Origin: DATMQA01 sp035566895
GTDB taxonomy: Bacteria > Verrucomicrobiota > Verrucomicrobiia > Limisphaerales > UBA8199
Direction: 5' to 3'
Assembly (NCBI GenBank): GCA_035566895.1
Contig: DATMQA010000008.1
Location: 1 to 56,614, forward strand
Length of the DNA stretch: 56,614 nucleotides
Below are positions 1 to 8,897 of the stretch, in pieces; the stretch's first letter is position 1; each line of letters opens with the position of its first letter. The notes under the pieces were generated by a model, which had not been told where the DNA came from, searched no databases, and saw only the letters and a program-made list of their open reading frames with translations. The translations under genes and the position numbers were made by a program.

Positions 1-114
1 GTTTACCCAGCAGATTTGGGTCCAAGCTGAATTCAATTTGCCTGGTATTATTTCCAAGCGTCTCTCCACATCTCGGGATACCAGCGGCCTTCGTCCATTT
101 TAATCAGGTCAAAA

Positions 115-777
115 TCAGTAGCCCTTTCTCTTCGCCGAGTATCCATATCGTTTGGCGACCCTTGCCGCGTCAAAAAAAGAAATCTTTTGGTGAACACTGC
201 TAAAAACTTCCATCTGCTTCAAGATGCTGATGACGCTGTAAAGCTTGGCGCCCAGCGCCGTGGCGAGTTCTTTCACCACGACTCGCGAGGGTAGGTACAC
301 TTCGGGCACGTCCCTTTTAGCGTACCTTCTTGAAAACCGGCGGGACTGCCTCGGGCCTCCCAGTGGCGTAAGCACACATTCGGCGTCCGGGCCGGCCATC
401 TGGACGTTCCATTTCAACTGCCTGCGTTTGAGCTGCACATAAAGAGGACCCTCGCTGGGAAATTGCCCGGCGTGCAGAGCCGCCATCCGGAGGAGTTCTT
501 CCACTACTCGGGAGCGGAAGCCTGAAGGAATTGTTGAAACATGGTGCCAGGTGAAGGCGATCCTTTGGGTGACGCTGCATTCCCCTTCATGCACCATCGT
601 AGTGCCGACGACCATCTCGCTAGCGCGGCACTCCTCCGCCCGCAGCAACATCGTGCGAATGAATGTTTGTATGGGATCGCCGCTCTTGGGCGTGGGAAGG
701 CGTAAAACATCCGCCAGGTCTTTGCAGCCGCTTGGCAACAAAATGCTTCGCTTCTTGGGATTGACGAACGGGTTCAT
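115..777 (-). CDS. Conserved hypothetical protein with IF2_N-like C-terminus
   Basis: Soluble protein of about 220 aa with no signal peptide or membrane segment. The start MNPFVNPKKRS is preferred over an ATG 24 nt upstream because this Pro/Lys-rich opening resembles a recurrent Verrucomicrobial hypothetical family (from memory, not a search). Roughly the last 55 residues (VYLPSRVVVKELATAL onward) have the hydrophobic spacing of the small helical IF2_N module found at the N-terminus of translation factor IF-2. That suggests a nucleic-acid or ribosome contact but proves no function. The middle is rich in charged residues. It stands alone on the minus strand, with about 140 bp to the next gene. 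Confidence 0.65.
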   Translation of the reverse strand: MNPFVNPKKRSILLPSGCKDLADVLRLPTPKSGDPIQTFIRTMLLRAEECRASEMVVGTTMVHEGECSVTQRIAFTWHHVSTIPSGFRSRVVEELLRMAALHAGQFPSEGPLYVQLKRRQLKWNVQMAGPDAECVLTPLGGPRQSRRFSRRYAKRDVPEVYLPSRVVVKELATALGAKLYSVISILKQMEVFSSVHQKISFFDAARVAKRYGYSAKRKGY

Positions 778-919
778 ATCTGGCCTAACAATGAGTACCA
801 CTGGCGGCGGGTTCGCAAAGACCTATTTGAAACAGGCCCGAATAGCGCCGTTCAGATGGCCGATCTTCTTAGTCCCTGAGCACAGCTTTGGCCAAGCTGA
901 CAACTTCGTCGCGACACCC

Positions 920-1303
920 TCAGTCCGTGATCATGTGCAGCGCGACGATGGCCAGTATCCCTCCGGCCATCACCGTTGCTCCGGCGATGAGCAGGGTCGC
1001 CAGGTGCGAGCGGACCGCGGCGAGCGTCTCCAGCGCCGCCTGCCGAAGCTTTGCCTCGCTGCGCCAGCTACGCAGCACAGTAGCGCCGCCGATGACCAGC
1101 GCCGCAAAGGGCAGCGCAATCAGGCAGACATCGAGGCCCAGGTGCGGGCGCGCGCTGAACCACTCGACCAGGCGCAGGGCGGTGTGCGCCGGTTCATATT
1201 GCGCCGGCTGAATGTCCCGCACGAAGAGCGCGGTCATGAACAGCGCGGCCGGGAAGACCAGGAGCAACTCCGTGGTGGCGATGGTGCGTTTGATGGTTTT
1301 CAT
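920..1303 (-). CDS. Small integral membrane protein, unknown function
   Basis: About 127 aa with four likely membrane segments: one near the N-terminus (LLLVFPAALFMTALFV), a central one (LDVCLIALPFAALVIGG) and a C-terminal pair around LATLLIAGATVMAGGILAIV. No catalytic motif is visible. The ATG at 1303 is preferred over the in-frame ATG at 1321 because the best promoter (TTGACA at 1333-1338, TACAAA at 1310-1315) places the transcript start at about 1303, which would make the message leaderless. A 7-bp dyad covers the -10 region, so a dedicated repressor is likely. Confidence 0.6.
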   Translation of the reverse strand: MKTIKRTIATTELLLVFPAALFMTALFVRDIQPAQYEPAHTALRLVEWFSARPHLGLDVCLIALPFAALVIGGATVLRSWRSEAKLRQAALETLAAVRSHLATLLIAGATVMAGGILAIVALHMITD

Positions 1304-1306
1304 ACT

Positions 1307-1338
1307 TACTTTGTAGCGCAAAGTATATGTCCTGTCAA
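1307..1338 (-). promoter_or_regulatory. Promoter with dyad operator before the 920-1303 gene
   Basis: Read on the minus strand: TTGACA (1338-1333), a 17-bp spacer, then TACAAA (1315-1310). A perfect inverted repeat TACTTTG-N5-CAAAGTA covers 1307-1325, overlapping the -10 box and the predicted transcript start. This placement is typical of a repressor operator. No cognate regulator gene is adjacent. Confidence 0.45.
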
Positions 1339-1366
1339 GCCCGTGGCACCCGAGGCAGCCATGCTC

Positions 1367-1783
1367 TCAAAAAGAATCCGAATCCTCCAGGCGGCGATGG
1401 AACAAGAAAGTGACCGTGCCGATGCCCAGGCAGAAAATGCTAAGCGTCCACTTCAAGTTCGTGGCTTCGCGAAACTTGGCCGGGGACTCCTCGCGGGTGA
1501 CCGGCTCTGGCCAACTGCTGCGACCATATCCATGGTGATAGACCGCTCTGCCGGTAATCTCGTTGGCGCCTGCCTGGTAAGCAAAAAAGCTACCGCAAAT
1601 GATCGCTCCGATTGTGCCAATCAGAAACCTGGCGGACGAATCCGGCGATAGTGCGAGTGCAACCACAAAAGCAATGAACCCTAAAACAGCAGCTCCAGCC
1701 AAAGTCTTCCCAGCCATCAATAATCCGACGCCGAGGACAGCCACGGCAGCAATGCCAGCATAGCGCGAGGGGCTTTGGCTCAT
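1367..1783 (-). CDS. Membrane protein, unknown function
   Basis: 138 aa counted from MSQSPSRYAG. The frame stays open further upstream, but that extension is Arg-rich, low-complexity and overlaps the neighbouring zinc-ribbon ORF, so it is discarded. Three to four hydrophobic segments are visible: two near the N-terminus (IAAVAVLGVGLLMAG and VLGFIAFVVALAL), one around FLIGTIGAIICGSFFAYQAG, and one at the C-terminus (LSIFCLGIGTVTFLF). The hydrophilic loop before the last segment carries a Tyr/His cluster (YHHGYGRSSW). No family is recognised. Confidence 0.5.
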   Translation of the reverse strand: MSQSPSRYAGIAAVAVLGVGLLMAGKTLAGAAVLGFIAFVVALALSPDSSARFLIGTIGAIICGSFFAYQAGANEITGRAVYHHGYGRSSWPEPVTREESPAKFREATNLKWTLSIFCLGIGTVTFLFHRRLEDSDSF

Positions 1784-1901
1784 GGCGTGGAAACGGCTAA
1801 CATCGAGCAGGCGCAGCGGGAGCCAGCCGCCGATGGCGCCCGTGTTGGAACTGAGCTGAACGGCTGGCTCCCGGTCCGCTCCCCGCTGTTGAGCGCTCGA
1901 T

Positions 1902-2096
1902 TCATGGTGCGAACTTTTGCCGGCAATCCATACAAGTTCTGTCGTACCCGCGCGGAGACGTGCCTGCGGCCGTAACCACAAGAGCCAGTACGAACCTTCG
2001 GAAGTTATCGATGTGGGTCCAGTCAATCCTGGTATTCCGCGAGCCGCACTTGGGGCATCGGGCGGCAGAGAAGCTTCGCTCTTCTTTCTTTCTCAT
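1902..2096 (-). CDS. Small zinc-ribbon protein
   Basis: 64 aa. Two Cys pairs, CPKCGS near residue 14 and CMDCRQKF near residue 55, form a four-Cys zinc-ribbon signature. A hydrophobic stretch (FVLALVVTAAG) lies between them. Such minimal ribbons are usually nucleic-acid or protein-binding adaptors, but no partner is evident. The gene lies 118 bp upstream of the membrane protein at 1367-1783 on the same strand and may share a transcript with it. Short length limits certainty. Confidence 0.45.
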   Translation of the reverse strand: MRKKEERSFSAARCPKCGSRNTRIDWTHIDNFRRFVLALVVTAAGTSPRGYDRTCMDCRQKFAP

Positions 2097-2212
2097 CTTG
2101 GATCAAGAACGCGTTTAACGATCACCGATGGCGCCCCCTCCGTGAAACTCTTGAACTGATTCTTGTGCCTCTTTGTGCCTTTTCGTGGCCATCGGGGTTC
2201 ATGGAGAGAGCT

Positions 2213-4321
2213 TCACGGAGCTTGCAACCGGTAAAATGTATTGCTGCCCGAAACGCTGGCATTGATGAAAACGCTCGTCGCATTCGTCTGGTATTGCGCT
2301 GAGGGAACCTGGACCCAGGCGGGATTACCGGTCAGCGACGTGCTCGCAGCCAATACCCACCCGGAATAGGAGTTGGGCCAGGAAATGGTCACGGCGCCGT
2401 TCGTGGGAGTGATCATCAGTTGCGGCGGAACGTCGGGTGTTTGCGACAGGATCAGCGCGCTGTAAGGCCCGATGGTGAGGCCCGCCGAGGCGGGACTGCC
2501 GCCGGCAGTCACAACGGAACTGCCGACATTGCCATAATCTGAACCGTAGTTCGTGGAGTCGCTGTTGAAATGGACATACCAGTTGCCGGCTGACGGAAAG
2601 TTCAGGCTATAGTTGCTGCGGGTCGCATTGGCGAAGTTGGCGACCACCACCACGTCCTGGTTCGTGGCGGCGGATTTCCAGCGATGAAAAGCGACCAGCT
2701 TGTTGACGTTATCCACTTGATACACGCTGCACTGGTCGCCTTCCAGTCCCGGTGTATAGCCTTTCAAGTCACGACGCGTGCTGATGAGGTCGCGGTAAAA
2801 CTGGACGATGCGGCTGTAAGTGTTCGTTTTGGTCCAATCCACCGGAAGGCTTGAGTCGAACGCCTGATTTTCGAGCATCTCCTGGCCTTGGAAAATCATC
2901 GGCACGCCGGGCGCCGTGAGCGCGACGGCGGCGCCGAGGGTAGAAAGCTTTCTCGCCCGGTAGCTGTTGGGTGTGGCCGGGTCAATCGCCGTGACCAACC
3001 GGACGCCGCCATTCAAATCGCCCACCACATCGTGCGATTCAAGAAACGCCACCCGGCCCGAACCCGCCAAACCGCCATAGCGGACGTTATCCTTGACCGC
3101 GTTCGCAATCGCGGTCATGTCCCGGCCGGCATCGGCCGTATTGGTCAGCACCGGCGTGACTTTGTAAGGATAGCTGGTGTCCCAGGCGCTATCGAAACCG
3201 AACGCATTATACACATCCTCGGCAATGCTGATTTTCCCGCTGTAATTGGTGTGCATCATGGCGTTGATGGCGGTGATGAGATTGCCCGCCGCCGTGATGT
3301 AACTCCCGTCGTTGCCATGCATCATGGTCGAGGGCGTGTCCCAGCGAAACCCGTCCACATGATATTCGCTCAGCCACAGGGTGAAGTTGTCCTGAACGAA
3401 ATCGGCAACTTGCTGGCTGCTGAAATTCGGCCGCGTGTATCCCCAGGGCGTTATTTGCAGGTTGGTGTTGCTCTCATAGAAGTAAATGCCGCCGCCCCCG
3501 AGCGAGTTGGTGCCCGACCAGCCGTCGAAGTTCCACATATCAAGGAGCCCCGTTCCGTAATGGTTGTGCACGACGTCCACCATCACGGCGATGCCACGCG
3601 CATGACAGGCCTGGACAAAGGTCTTGAACCCGTCCGGTCCGCCGTATTGGCTGTTGTCCACCGCAAACAGTTGGGCCGGGTCGTAGCCCCAACTGCTGCC
3701 ACTGTTGCCGAACCCTGCGATCGGCATCAGCTCAACCACGTTGGCCCCGAGGCTTCTCAAGTAATCCAGCTTGTTGGTGGCCGCAATGAACCGGTTGGGC
3801 GCCGAACTCGACGGAAACGTGCCCATGTGGAGTTCGTAAATGAACAGGTCATTCAGACTCGGCGGGGTCAGGCTGTCCCCGCTCCAGTTGAAGGCCGTCG
3901 GATCGTAAACCAGGTCGTCTGCGCCGGACGCCGTTCCGGCGGCGGTCACCCAGCGCGACCGCGGGTCGTGCTTCCAGATGGCTCCATTGTTGTTGATGTA
4001 ATACTTGTAATGTGAACCATTGGTGACTCCCGCCACGTCCGCCGACCAGATGCCGTCCACCGCCCCGTTGGTCCGCTCTTGAACCAGCGGCGTTGCCGTG
4101 GTTGACCAATTGTTGAATGTTCCGGGAACATAAACACTCGTTGCGTTGGGCGCCCAGACCCGGAACGTAACGCCCGTGCCGGACGCATTGTGATACGGTG
4201 TCGAACCCCAACCCGGACGAGCCGACTGAGCTTCTGCCGTTGCTGCGCTGGCGACTGCGGCCAACATCAGGGTTAAATGGCCAAACCGCCAATTTAAACT
4301 CGCCCGACTTCGACCATCCAT
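2213..4321 (-). CDS. Secreted GH13 alpha-amylase / branching-enzyme-like protein
   Basis: About 702 aa from the start at 4321, chosen because a normal signal peptide follows (hydrophobic LTLMLAAVASAATA, cleavage near AEA-QS); in-frame ATGs also exist at 4345 and 4372. A CBM48-like beta-sandwich (FRVWAPNATSVYVPGTFNNW) precedes a GH13 TIM barrel. Visible catalytic landmarks are DVVHNHYG (conserved region I), GFRWDTP with the nucleophile Asp near residue 328, SIAEDVY with the acid/base Glu near 368, and ESHDVVGD with the third carboxylate. The layout is that of glycogen-branching enzymes and related glucanases. The last 70 residues form the Verrucomicrobial secreted-protein module ending NTFYRLQAP. 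It should act outside the cytoplasm on alpha-glucans; exact specificity is unknown. Confidence 0.85.
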   Translation of the reverse strand: MDGRSRASLNWRFGHLTLMLAAVASAATAEAQSARPGWGSTPYHNASGTGVTFRVWAPNATSVYVPGTFNNWSTTATPLVQERTNGAVDGIWSADVAGVTNGSHYKYYINNNGAIWKHDPRSRWVTAAGTASGADDLVYDPTAFNWSGDSLTPPSLNDLFIYELHMGTFPSSSAPNRFIAATNKLDYLRSLGANVVELMPIAGFGNSGSSWGYDPAQLFAVDNSQYGGPDGFKTFVQACHARGIAVMVDVVHNHYGTGLLDMWNFDGWSGTNSLGGGGIYFYESNTNLQITPWGYTRPNFSSQQVADFVQDNFTLWLSEYHVDGFRWDTPSTMMHGNDGSYITAAGNLITAINAMMHTNYSGKISIAEDVYNAFGFDSAWDTSYPYKVTPVLTNTADAGRDMTAIANAVKDNVRYGGLAGSGRVAFLESHDVVGDLNGGVRLVTAIDPATPNSYRARKLSTLGAAVALTAPGVPMIFQGQEMLENQAFDSSLPVDWTKTNTYSRIVQFYRDLISTRRDLKGYTPGLEGDQCSVYQVDNVNKLVAFHRWKSAATNQDVVVVANFANATRSNYSLNFPSAGNWYVHFNSDSTNYGSDYGNVGSSVVTAGGSPASAGLTIGPYSALILSQTPDVPPQLMITPTNGAVTISWPNSYSGWVLAASTSLTGNPAWVQVPSAQYQTNATSVFINASVSGSNTFYRLQAP

Positions 4322-4399
4322 AAAGCTCGCTCTTCTTCGGAACATCGTTAGCTGAATATACCACACCCGCACCGGTGCCGGCCCGTCATGTCCGAAACT

Positions 4400-4996
4400 C
4401 TAACGACGGATGGAGTGCTCACCGTTTTCGGTTTTAGGTATCTGCTCAGAAATAGCTCTGAGCACTTTTTCTTCTTCGCGGCGAACAGGCGTAACCCTGG
4501 CTGCCCCAGAGCCCAATCCGCACGGCCCCAAGGTGATGCCGTCAACGACCTGAGCCAGCACCGTATGCACAGTAACCTTGGTTTGGTTCGTTCCGGTAGC
4601 CGCAGTGGTGATATGAAACCAGGCCAGGTAGGGCAATCGTCTCTTGCCAATGGGGCCCCACGTTGGAATCCAGGCCACCGGCTGCCCGGCTGGAAGGAGC
4701 AAAAAGCCACTCGTGGGATGCCAACCTGTAACCAGCCAGTCATTTCCGAGAGCCCCTTCCAACATCATCTGGCTGTATTTCAATCCGCCAAGGGCATTCG
4801 TGATGGCCAAAAGAACTTTGCCTTCCTCCTCAGGAAAAACATCCTCAGCGCCAGTTTTATTTGCAGCCGGCAAGGCCGGCCAACCAGCCAGAATACCCGT
4901 AGCCCATGCGGCGGCGAGCCCGATCCCGAGGAGAGAGAGCGTCAGCGAGACCCGCTTGATAAGCGAGGCTGTCCTGTCTGCACGTGCTTTGCTCAT
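4400..4996 (-). CDS. Membrane-anchored or secreted hypothetical protein
   Basis: 198 aa. The N-terminus has basic residues followed by a hydrophobic helix (VSLTLSLLGIGLAAAWATGILAG), consistent with a signal anchor. The rest is a small soluble domain with Trp/Gly-rich motifs (DWLVTGWHPTSGFLLLPAG) and a Thr-rich beta segment (TKVTVHTVLAQVV). No family is recognised. It ends 27 nt (78 nt from the preferred start) before the GH13 gene on the same strand, so the two may be co-transcribed. Confidence 0.55.
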   Translation of the reverse strand: MSKARADRTASLIKRVSLTLSLLGIGLAAAWATGILAGWPALPAANKTGAEDVFPEEEGKVLLAITNALGGLKYSQMMLEGALGNDWLVTGWHPTSGFLLLPAGQPVAWIPTWGPIGKRRLPYLAWFHITTAATGTNQTKVTVHTVLAQVVDGITLGPCGLGSGAARVTPVRREEEKVLRAISEQIPKTENGEHSIRR

Positions 4997-5510
4997 AACC
5001 TGGAACTAACATTCCTCTTAAGAGCGCCGGGCCGAATGGCGTCCGATAGGGAAACAGAGTCCCTTGCCTGCGTCCAGTGCCGAGCGCGGTGGGCTTTTGA
5101 CTCTCCTGGCAGGAGGGGCTGAGAAGGTGTGAAAAAAATTCGTAAAGTGGCAAAAAACCATGCGAATTCTCCATGAAAACGAACCCAGGCGCCCGCTGAA
5201 AGCTGGCCGGTCGTGCGTTTCACAAACTCCGAGTGTGGCAAGCTCATGTTCGCTGTGAACGCAGGACCTCTCCGTCCTTAACGATGATCAGCATCGTATC
5301 GCCGTCACGAAGTTTGACTTTTTTGTTCATGGTGAGGCAGATGACGAACGTAAAGCGCAGCCACGCCGGGCCGGTGACGCCCGATCAGAGGTGCGAATGT
5401 TTGTCGAGAATAATCACAAAAGTCCGGGCCCACCTATTTCCCATCCCAATCTGCTTCAAGCCACCGCTGAACCAAACCGACTGTAAATCAGTTGTTCGCA
5501 GCGGGATAAA
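4997..5510. other. 514-bp gap without a convincing gene
   Basis: No ORF here has a credible start, composition or family. A 28-codon minus-strand ORF at 5244-5330 (MNKKVKLRDG...) has protein-like composition but no ribosome binding site. The stretch 5475-5500 resembles an isolated anticodon arm but has no tRNA around it. Confidence 0.4.
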
Positions 5511-5586
5511 TGGTGGGCCCAGAGGGATTTGAACCCCCGACCAAGCGATTATGAGTCGCCTGCTCTAACCACTGAGCTATGGGCCC
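5511..5586 (-). tRNA. tRNA-Ile2 (CAU anticodon), CCA encoded
   Basis: Folds as a full cloverleaf on the minus strand: a 7-bp acceptor stem GGGCCCA/TGGGCCC, D arm, anticodon stem GGCGA/TCGCT around loop CTCATAA (anticodon CAT at 5551-5553), and a T arm with TTCAAAT. An A discriminator and a genome-encoded CCA (5511-5513) follow. The anticodon arm, D arm and variable region match, from memory, the tRNA-Ile2 type (E. coli ileX) rather than elongator tRNA-Met. The wobble C is therefore expected to become lysidine through TilS so that it reads AUA. Confidence 0.85.
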
Positions 5587-5730
5587 AGCCGGGAAGACGC
5601 CGGCAAGGAGCCGGCGCTCTCAGGGAAGCCGGAACGGATGCCGGTGAGATGTATTTCGCCCGATTTGGGCCAGGCGGCAAGCTATTTCGCGCAGGAAAGA
5701 GGCAGAGAAATTGCTATTTCAGAAGCGATA

Positions 5731-6132
5731 ATGCGCATTGGCTGCAACGATAATTTCCTCGCGATTGAGAAAGTCGAACCCTGGGAGCCGGGTTCGCCCT
5801 GTCGGGTGGAAGCCGTAATTACCGGGGCCGGGTGCCGGTTCACGGCGGTGCATAACAAGGTCCTGATTGAGCCCTCCGGGGACATGTTAGAGCAGGCGGC
5901 TGGGTTCCTGAATTTGAGCGAGCACCGGCTGGACCTTCAGCTATCGGAAGGTGGCTGGCTGCGGCTCAAACGGAATTCGAAGGGGTGTATCATCGTGCAT
6001 TACCGGCTGGTGCGGTGGGACATGTGGGCGGCAATGGAAGGGGAAATCCTGGTGGGCCGGGAGTCGGCGGAAGAGTTTTGCCGCGAACTCAAGGCGTTGC
6101 TGTCGCCGGAGGCTGAACCGAGCGCAAAATAG
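5731..6132 (+). CDS. Hypothetical protein (133 aa)
   Basis: Soluble protein with no signal or membrane segment. The ATG at 5731 (MRIGCNDNFLAIEKVE) is preferred over 5638 because the extra 31 residues have poor composition and start close behind the tRNA. The predicted fold is mostly beta (SPCRVEAVITGAGCRFTAVHNKVLIEP), ending in a helix (SAEEFCRELKALLSPE). This shape is seen in some small immunity-like families, but I recognise no family. No partner is adjacent; the next gene is 176 bp downstream. Confidence 0.55.
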   Translation: MRIGCNDNFLAIEKVEPWEPGSPCRVEAVITGAGCRFTAVHNKVLIEPSGDMLEQAAGFLNLSEHRLDLQLSEGGWLRLKRNSKGCIIVHYRLVRWDMWAAMEGEILVGRESAEEFCRELKALLSPEAEPSAK

Positions 6133-6308
6133 CCACGAAGGAAAACCGAGCTCGTTTCCGATGGGACATCAATGATGACCCATTCGGGAGAGAAATAGCT
6201 GATGCCGACACCGCCCGGAGGGCTCCAGGTGATTTTTGGCAAATCACATCAAAATGTGATGTGACAATGAGGCTTGCGTTCCTGGAGTGACTTGGTAAGA
6301 AGAGGGCT

Positions 6309-6674
6309 ATGAAATCGCACATCCTGTTTGTGGATGACGAAGCCCCGATACGGGAGCTGCTCTCGCTTTTTTTTCGCAAGAAGGGTTTGCAGGTGACGAC
6401 GGCGACCACCGCGCAGGAGGCCAAGGACTGTGCCGCGCGGGGCGGGTTTCATCTGGCGATTCTAGACCTGAACCTGGCGGGCGAGAACGGCATGGAGTTG
6501 CTGGCGGATTTCAAAACCAGGTTGCCCCAGATGCCGGTGATTATCTTCACGGGGTTAGCGGGAGAGGATTTGGTGGAGCAAGCCCGGGCGCGTGGGGCGG
6601 ACGGGTTCATGCGCAAAACCGAATCGCTTGGGACCTTATACGAGGAGGTCTGCCGGCATCTGCCCGCAGACTGA
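6309..6674 (+). CDS. Stand-alone response-regulator receiver domain
   Basis: 121 aa forming one CheY-like REC domain and nothing else. The acidic pocket is D9/D10, the phospho-acceptor is D53 (AILDLNLAG), the switch Thr is T81 (IIFTGLAG) and the conserved Lys is K103 (FMRKTES). It should receive phosphate from a histidine kinase and act through protein contacts, because it has no output domain. No kinase is adjacent, so the partner lies elsewhere. Confidence 0.85.
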   Translation: MKSHILFVDDEAPIRELLSLFFRKKGLQVTTATTAQEAKDCAARGGFHLAILDLNLAGENGMELLADFKTRLPQMPVIIFTGLAGEDLVEQARARGADGFMRKTESLGTLYEEVCRHLPAD

Positions 6675-6676
6675 GT

Positions 6677-6708
6677 GGTTACATGGTTAAATAGTTACAA
6701 GGTTACAG
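6677..6708. repeat. 8-bp tandem repeat array
   Basis: Four consecutive octamers GGTTACAT, GGTTAAAT, AGTTACAA and GGTTACAG lie just after the stop of the receiver-domain gene. This is one of several short-unit arrays in the intergenic spacers of this window. Confidence 0.7.
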
Positions 6709-6803
6709 CGTCAGATTCACGGCTCCCCCGAATACTCACCGGCGCGGTGAAATCAAGCACTGAGGCAGATTCGTAACCTTTGGAACGAGGTGACCGGGGC
6801 CGG

Positions 6804-8663
6804 CTACTCGTCGATTTCCTGAACTTCGAGGAAGCCGTGGAGTTGGCGGATGCGGGTGGGGTGGCGCATTTTGCGGAGGGCTTTGGCCTCGATTTGCCGG
6901 ATGCGCTCGCGGGTGACGCGGAACTGCCGGCCGACCTCTTCCAGGGTGCGAGCATAGCCGTCGCCAATACCAAAACGTAATTCAAGGACTTTGCGCTCGC
7001 GCTCGGAGAGGCTGCAAAGCACGTCATTGAGCTTGTCCTTGAGGAGGCTGAAGCTGGTGATTTCCGAAGGGCTCTCCGTGGATTTGTCTTCGATGAAATC
7101 GCCGAAGTTGGTGTCCTCGCTGTCACCGACCGGGGATTGGAGAGAGATGGGCTGCTGGGCCATTTTCAGGACCGCGCGCACGCGCTCGACCGGGAGTTGC
7201 ATATCCTCGGCGATTTCGTCGGAGGAGGGCTCGCGGCCGAAGTCCTGGAGGAGGCGTTTCTGGGTGCGCATCAATTTATTGATGGTCTCGATCATGTGGA
7301 CCGGGATCCGAATGGTGCGGGCCTGGTCGGCAATGGAACGGGTGATGGCCTGGCGAATCCACCAGGTGGCATAAGTGGAGAACTTGTAGCCGCGGCGGTA
7401 TTCGAATTTTTCGACCGCTTTCATGAGGCCCATGTTGCCTTCCTGGATGAGGTCCAGAAAGGAGAGGCCGCGGTTGGTGTATTTCTTGGCGATCGAGATG
7501 ACGAGGCGCAAATTGGCTTCGACCATTTCGGTCTTGGCCTGGATGGCTTTGGCGGCGAAGTGCTTCAACCGTTCATAGGTCTCGAGATAAGCGGCGTGCG
7601 GCATGCGGACAAATTCCTCGAGGGCGTGGACCTTACGCTGCTCGGACTGGAGGATCGTGTGGTGTTGGGCGGCGTCGCGGTGCTCCTCCAGTTCCTGGAG
7701 CACCCGCAGGCTCATTTGGAATTTGTCATGGATGTTTTCGGCCACGAGGGCCATTTCCTCGATGACCTTCTGTTTGTAGTAGAAGCGGCCGAAGGCGGAT
7801 TGGAGTTTGCGGTCGAGTTTTTTGAACCGGTTGGCGAGACGGGTGCGCGCACTGCGTGCGGTTTCGTTCTGGTGTTTGGCGTAGAGCTCATCGACCTGCT
7901 CGTCCAGGGCGCGAACGGTCCGGATAAGCTTGCGCAAGGCCTTGAGATGGGTTTCGCGGTCCTCGATTTTTTTGTCGATAATGACGCGGTCAAAGCGCTC
8001 TTTGGGCGGCTCGGAAAGGAGTTTTTCGGCCAACGCGATGTGCTCTTTGCCGGCGAAGCCGAAGCTATAGACGACGTGCTTGAGGTCGTTTTCGGCTTCT
8101 TCAATGCGCTTGGAAATCTCGACTTCCTGCTCGCGGGTCAGCAGCGGCACCTGGCCCATCTGCTTGAGATACATCCGCACCGGATCATCGAGGATGTCGA
8201 GCCGCGTTTTTTCATCCTCCTCTTCCGGTTCGGGCTGTTTGACACGGTCAACCTCCGCCTGGTCCACGATCTCGACTTCGAGGCTGCGCAGTTTAATGTA
8301 GATTTCGTCGAGGTCTTCAGGAGTGATGAGGGACTCGGGCAACGCGTCGGTGATATCGCTGTAAGTGAGGTAGCCTTGCTCCTGGGCGAGGCGAACCAGT
8401 TCCTTGATTTTCTCAGCCAGTTGGGTCGCGTGGCTTCCGGGGACCTGGGCCGCGTGGGCCAGGCCGTTGCCGGCGAGCCCGTGGGTTGCGCGCGAGCCGT
8501 TGCCTTCGGGGCCGGGCGCCGCAACCGCGGCCGGGGAGGCATCGGCGGGCACGACCGACCCGGCGGCAAGGGCGGCAGATTTGTCGGTGGCGGGGGAAGC
8601 AGGCGCGGCTTTTTTTCCGCCGCGCGGCTGCGACGCGGGCTTGCTCACCTTCGATCTAGCCAT
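6804..8663 (-). CDS. rpoD: RNA polymerase primary sigma factor (sigma-70)
   Basis: 619 aa. The Ala/Pro/Lys-rich first 85 residues are lineage-specific. A region 1.1-like helical segment (YLTYSDITDALPESL) follows, then region 1.2 (DPVRMYLKQMGQVPLLTREQE) and a long non-conserved helical insert. Region 2 (AKKYTNRGLSFLDLIQEGN, then YKFSTYATWWIRQAI) recognises the -10 element, followed by region 3 (RIPVHMIETINKL). Region 4 has the -35-binding helix-turn-helix (TLEEVGRQFRVTRERIRQIE). The presence of regions 1.1 and 1.2 marks it as the housekeeping factor rather than an alternative sigma. The perfect TTGACA/TATAAT promoter at 12646-12673 fits its expected specificity. Confidence 0.95.
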   Translation of the reverse strand: MARSKVSKPASQPRGGKKAAPASPATDKSAALAAGSVVPADASPAAVAAPGPEGNGSRATHGLAGNGLAHAAQVPGSHATQLAEKIKELVRLAQEQGYLTYSDITDALPESLITPEDLDEIYIKLRSLEVEIVDQAEVDRVKQPEPEEEDEKTRLDILDDPVRMYLKQMGQVPLLTREQEVEISKRIEEAENDLKHVVYSFGFAGKEHIALAEKLLSEPPKERFDRVIIDKKIEDRETHLKALRKLIRTVRALDEQVDELYAKHQNETARSARTRLANRFKKLDRKLQSAFGRFYYKQKVIEEMALVAENIHDKFQMSLRVLQELEEHRDAAQHHTILQSEQRKVHALEEFVRMPHAAYLETYERLKHFAAKAIQAKTEMVEANLRLVISIAKKYTNRGLSFLDLIQEGNMGLMKAVEKFEYRRGYKFSTYATWWIRQAITRSIADQARTIRIPVHMIETINKLMRTQKRLLQDFGREPSSDEIAEDMQLPVERVRAVLKMAQQPISLQSPVGDSEDTNFGDFIEDKSTESPSEITSFSLLKDKLNDVLCSLSERERKVLELRFGIGDGYARTLEEVGRQFRVTRERIRQIEAKALRKMRHPTRIRQLHGFLEVQEIDE

Positions 8664-8739
8664 AGTACTTCGAGCTAATCACCAACACGGATTAATTGAG
8701 AGTTCAATATGTGAATGGCTTCTGCGGGAGTCAATAGGG

Positions 8740-8767
8740 AAATCCGAAATTCGAAATCCGAAACCCC
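8740..8767. repeat. Heptamer tandem array (AAATCCG type)
   Basis: Four 7-bp units AAATCCG, AAATTCG, AAATCCG and AAACCCC lie in the 234-bp spacer between the start of rpoD and the end of the export gene at 8898. A looser array of AACGCAAAG-like units follows at about 8793-8820. Confidence 0.7.
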
Positions 8768-8897
8768 AAGAGGATTAGAACCTCGGCCACAAAAGAACGC
8801 AAAGAGCGCAAAGTCGAAAACAACGAAGAGTTTCCCGGTCTTTTTTTTATGGCCATCCTGCGGGTTTGCAAGGCTCTCTTGGATTTCGGATTTCGTT

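Noticed and set aside
551..1651. A 366-codon plus-strand ORF across two minus-strand genes
   Set aside because: Its low-complexity Arg/Gln/Ala-rich translation spans the intergenic promoter and dyad. No family resemblance.
5244..5330. 28-codon minus-strand ORF (MNKKVKLRDG...)
   Set aside because: Protein-like composition, but no ribosome binding site, no family and no neighbour to support it.
5475..5500. tRNA-Tyr-like anticodon arm (loop CTGTAAA)
   Set aside because: The stem is imperfect, and no acceptor, D or T arm can be built around it.
7137..8678. A 513-codon plus-strand ORF opposite rpoD
   Set aside because: It mirrors the rpoD codons, has Gly/Phe/Leu-skewed composition and no family. 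The rpoD reading is certain.
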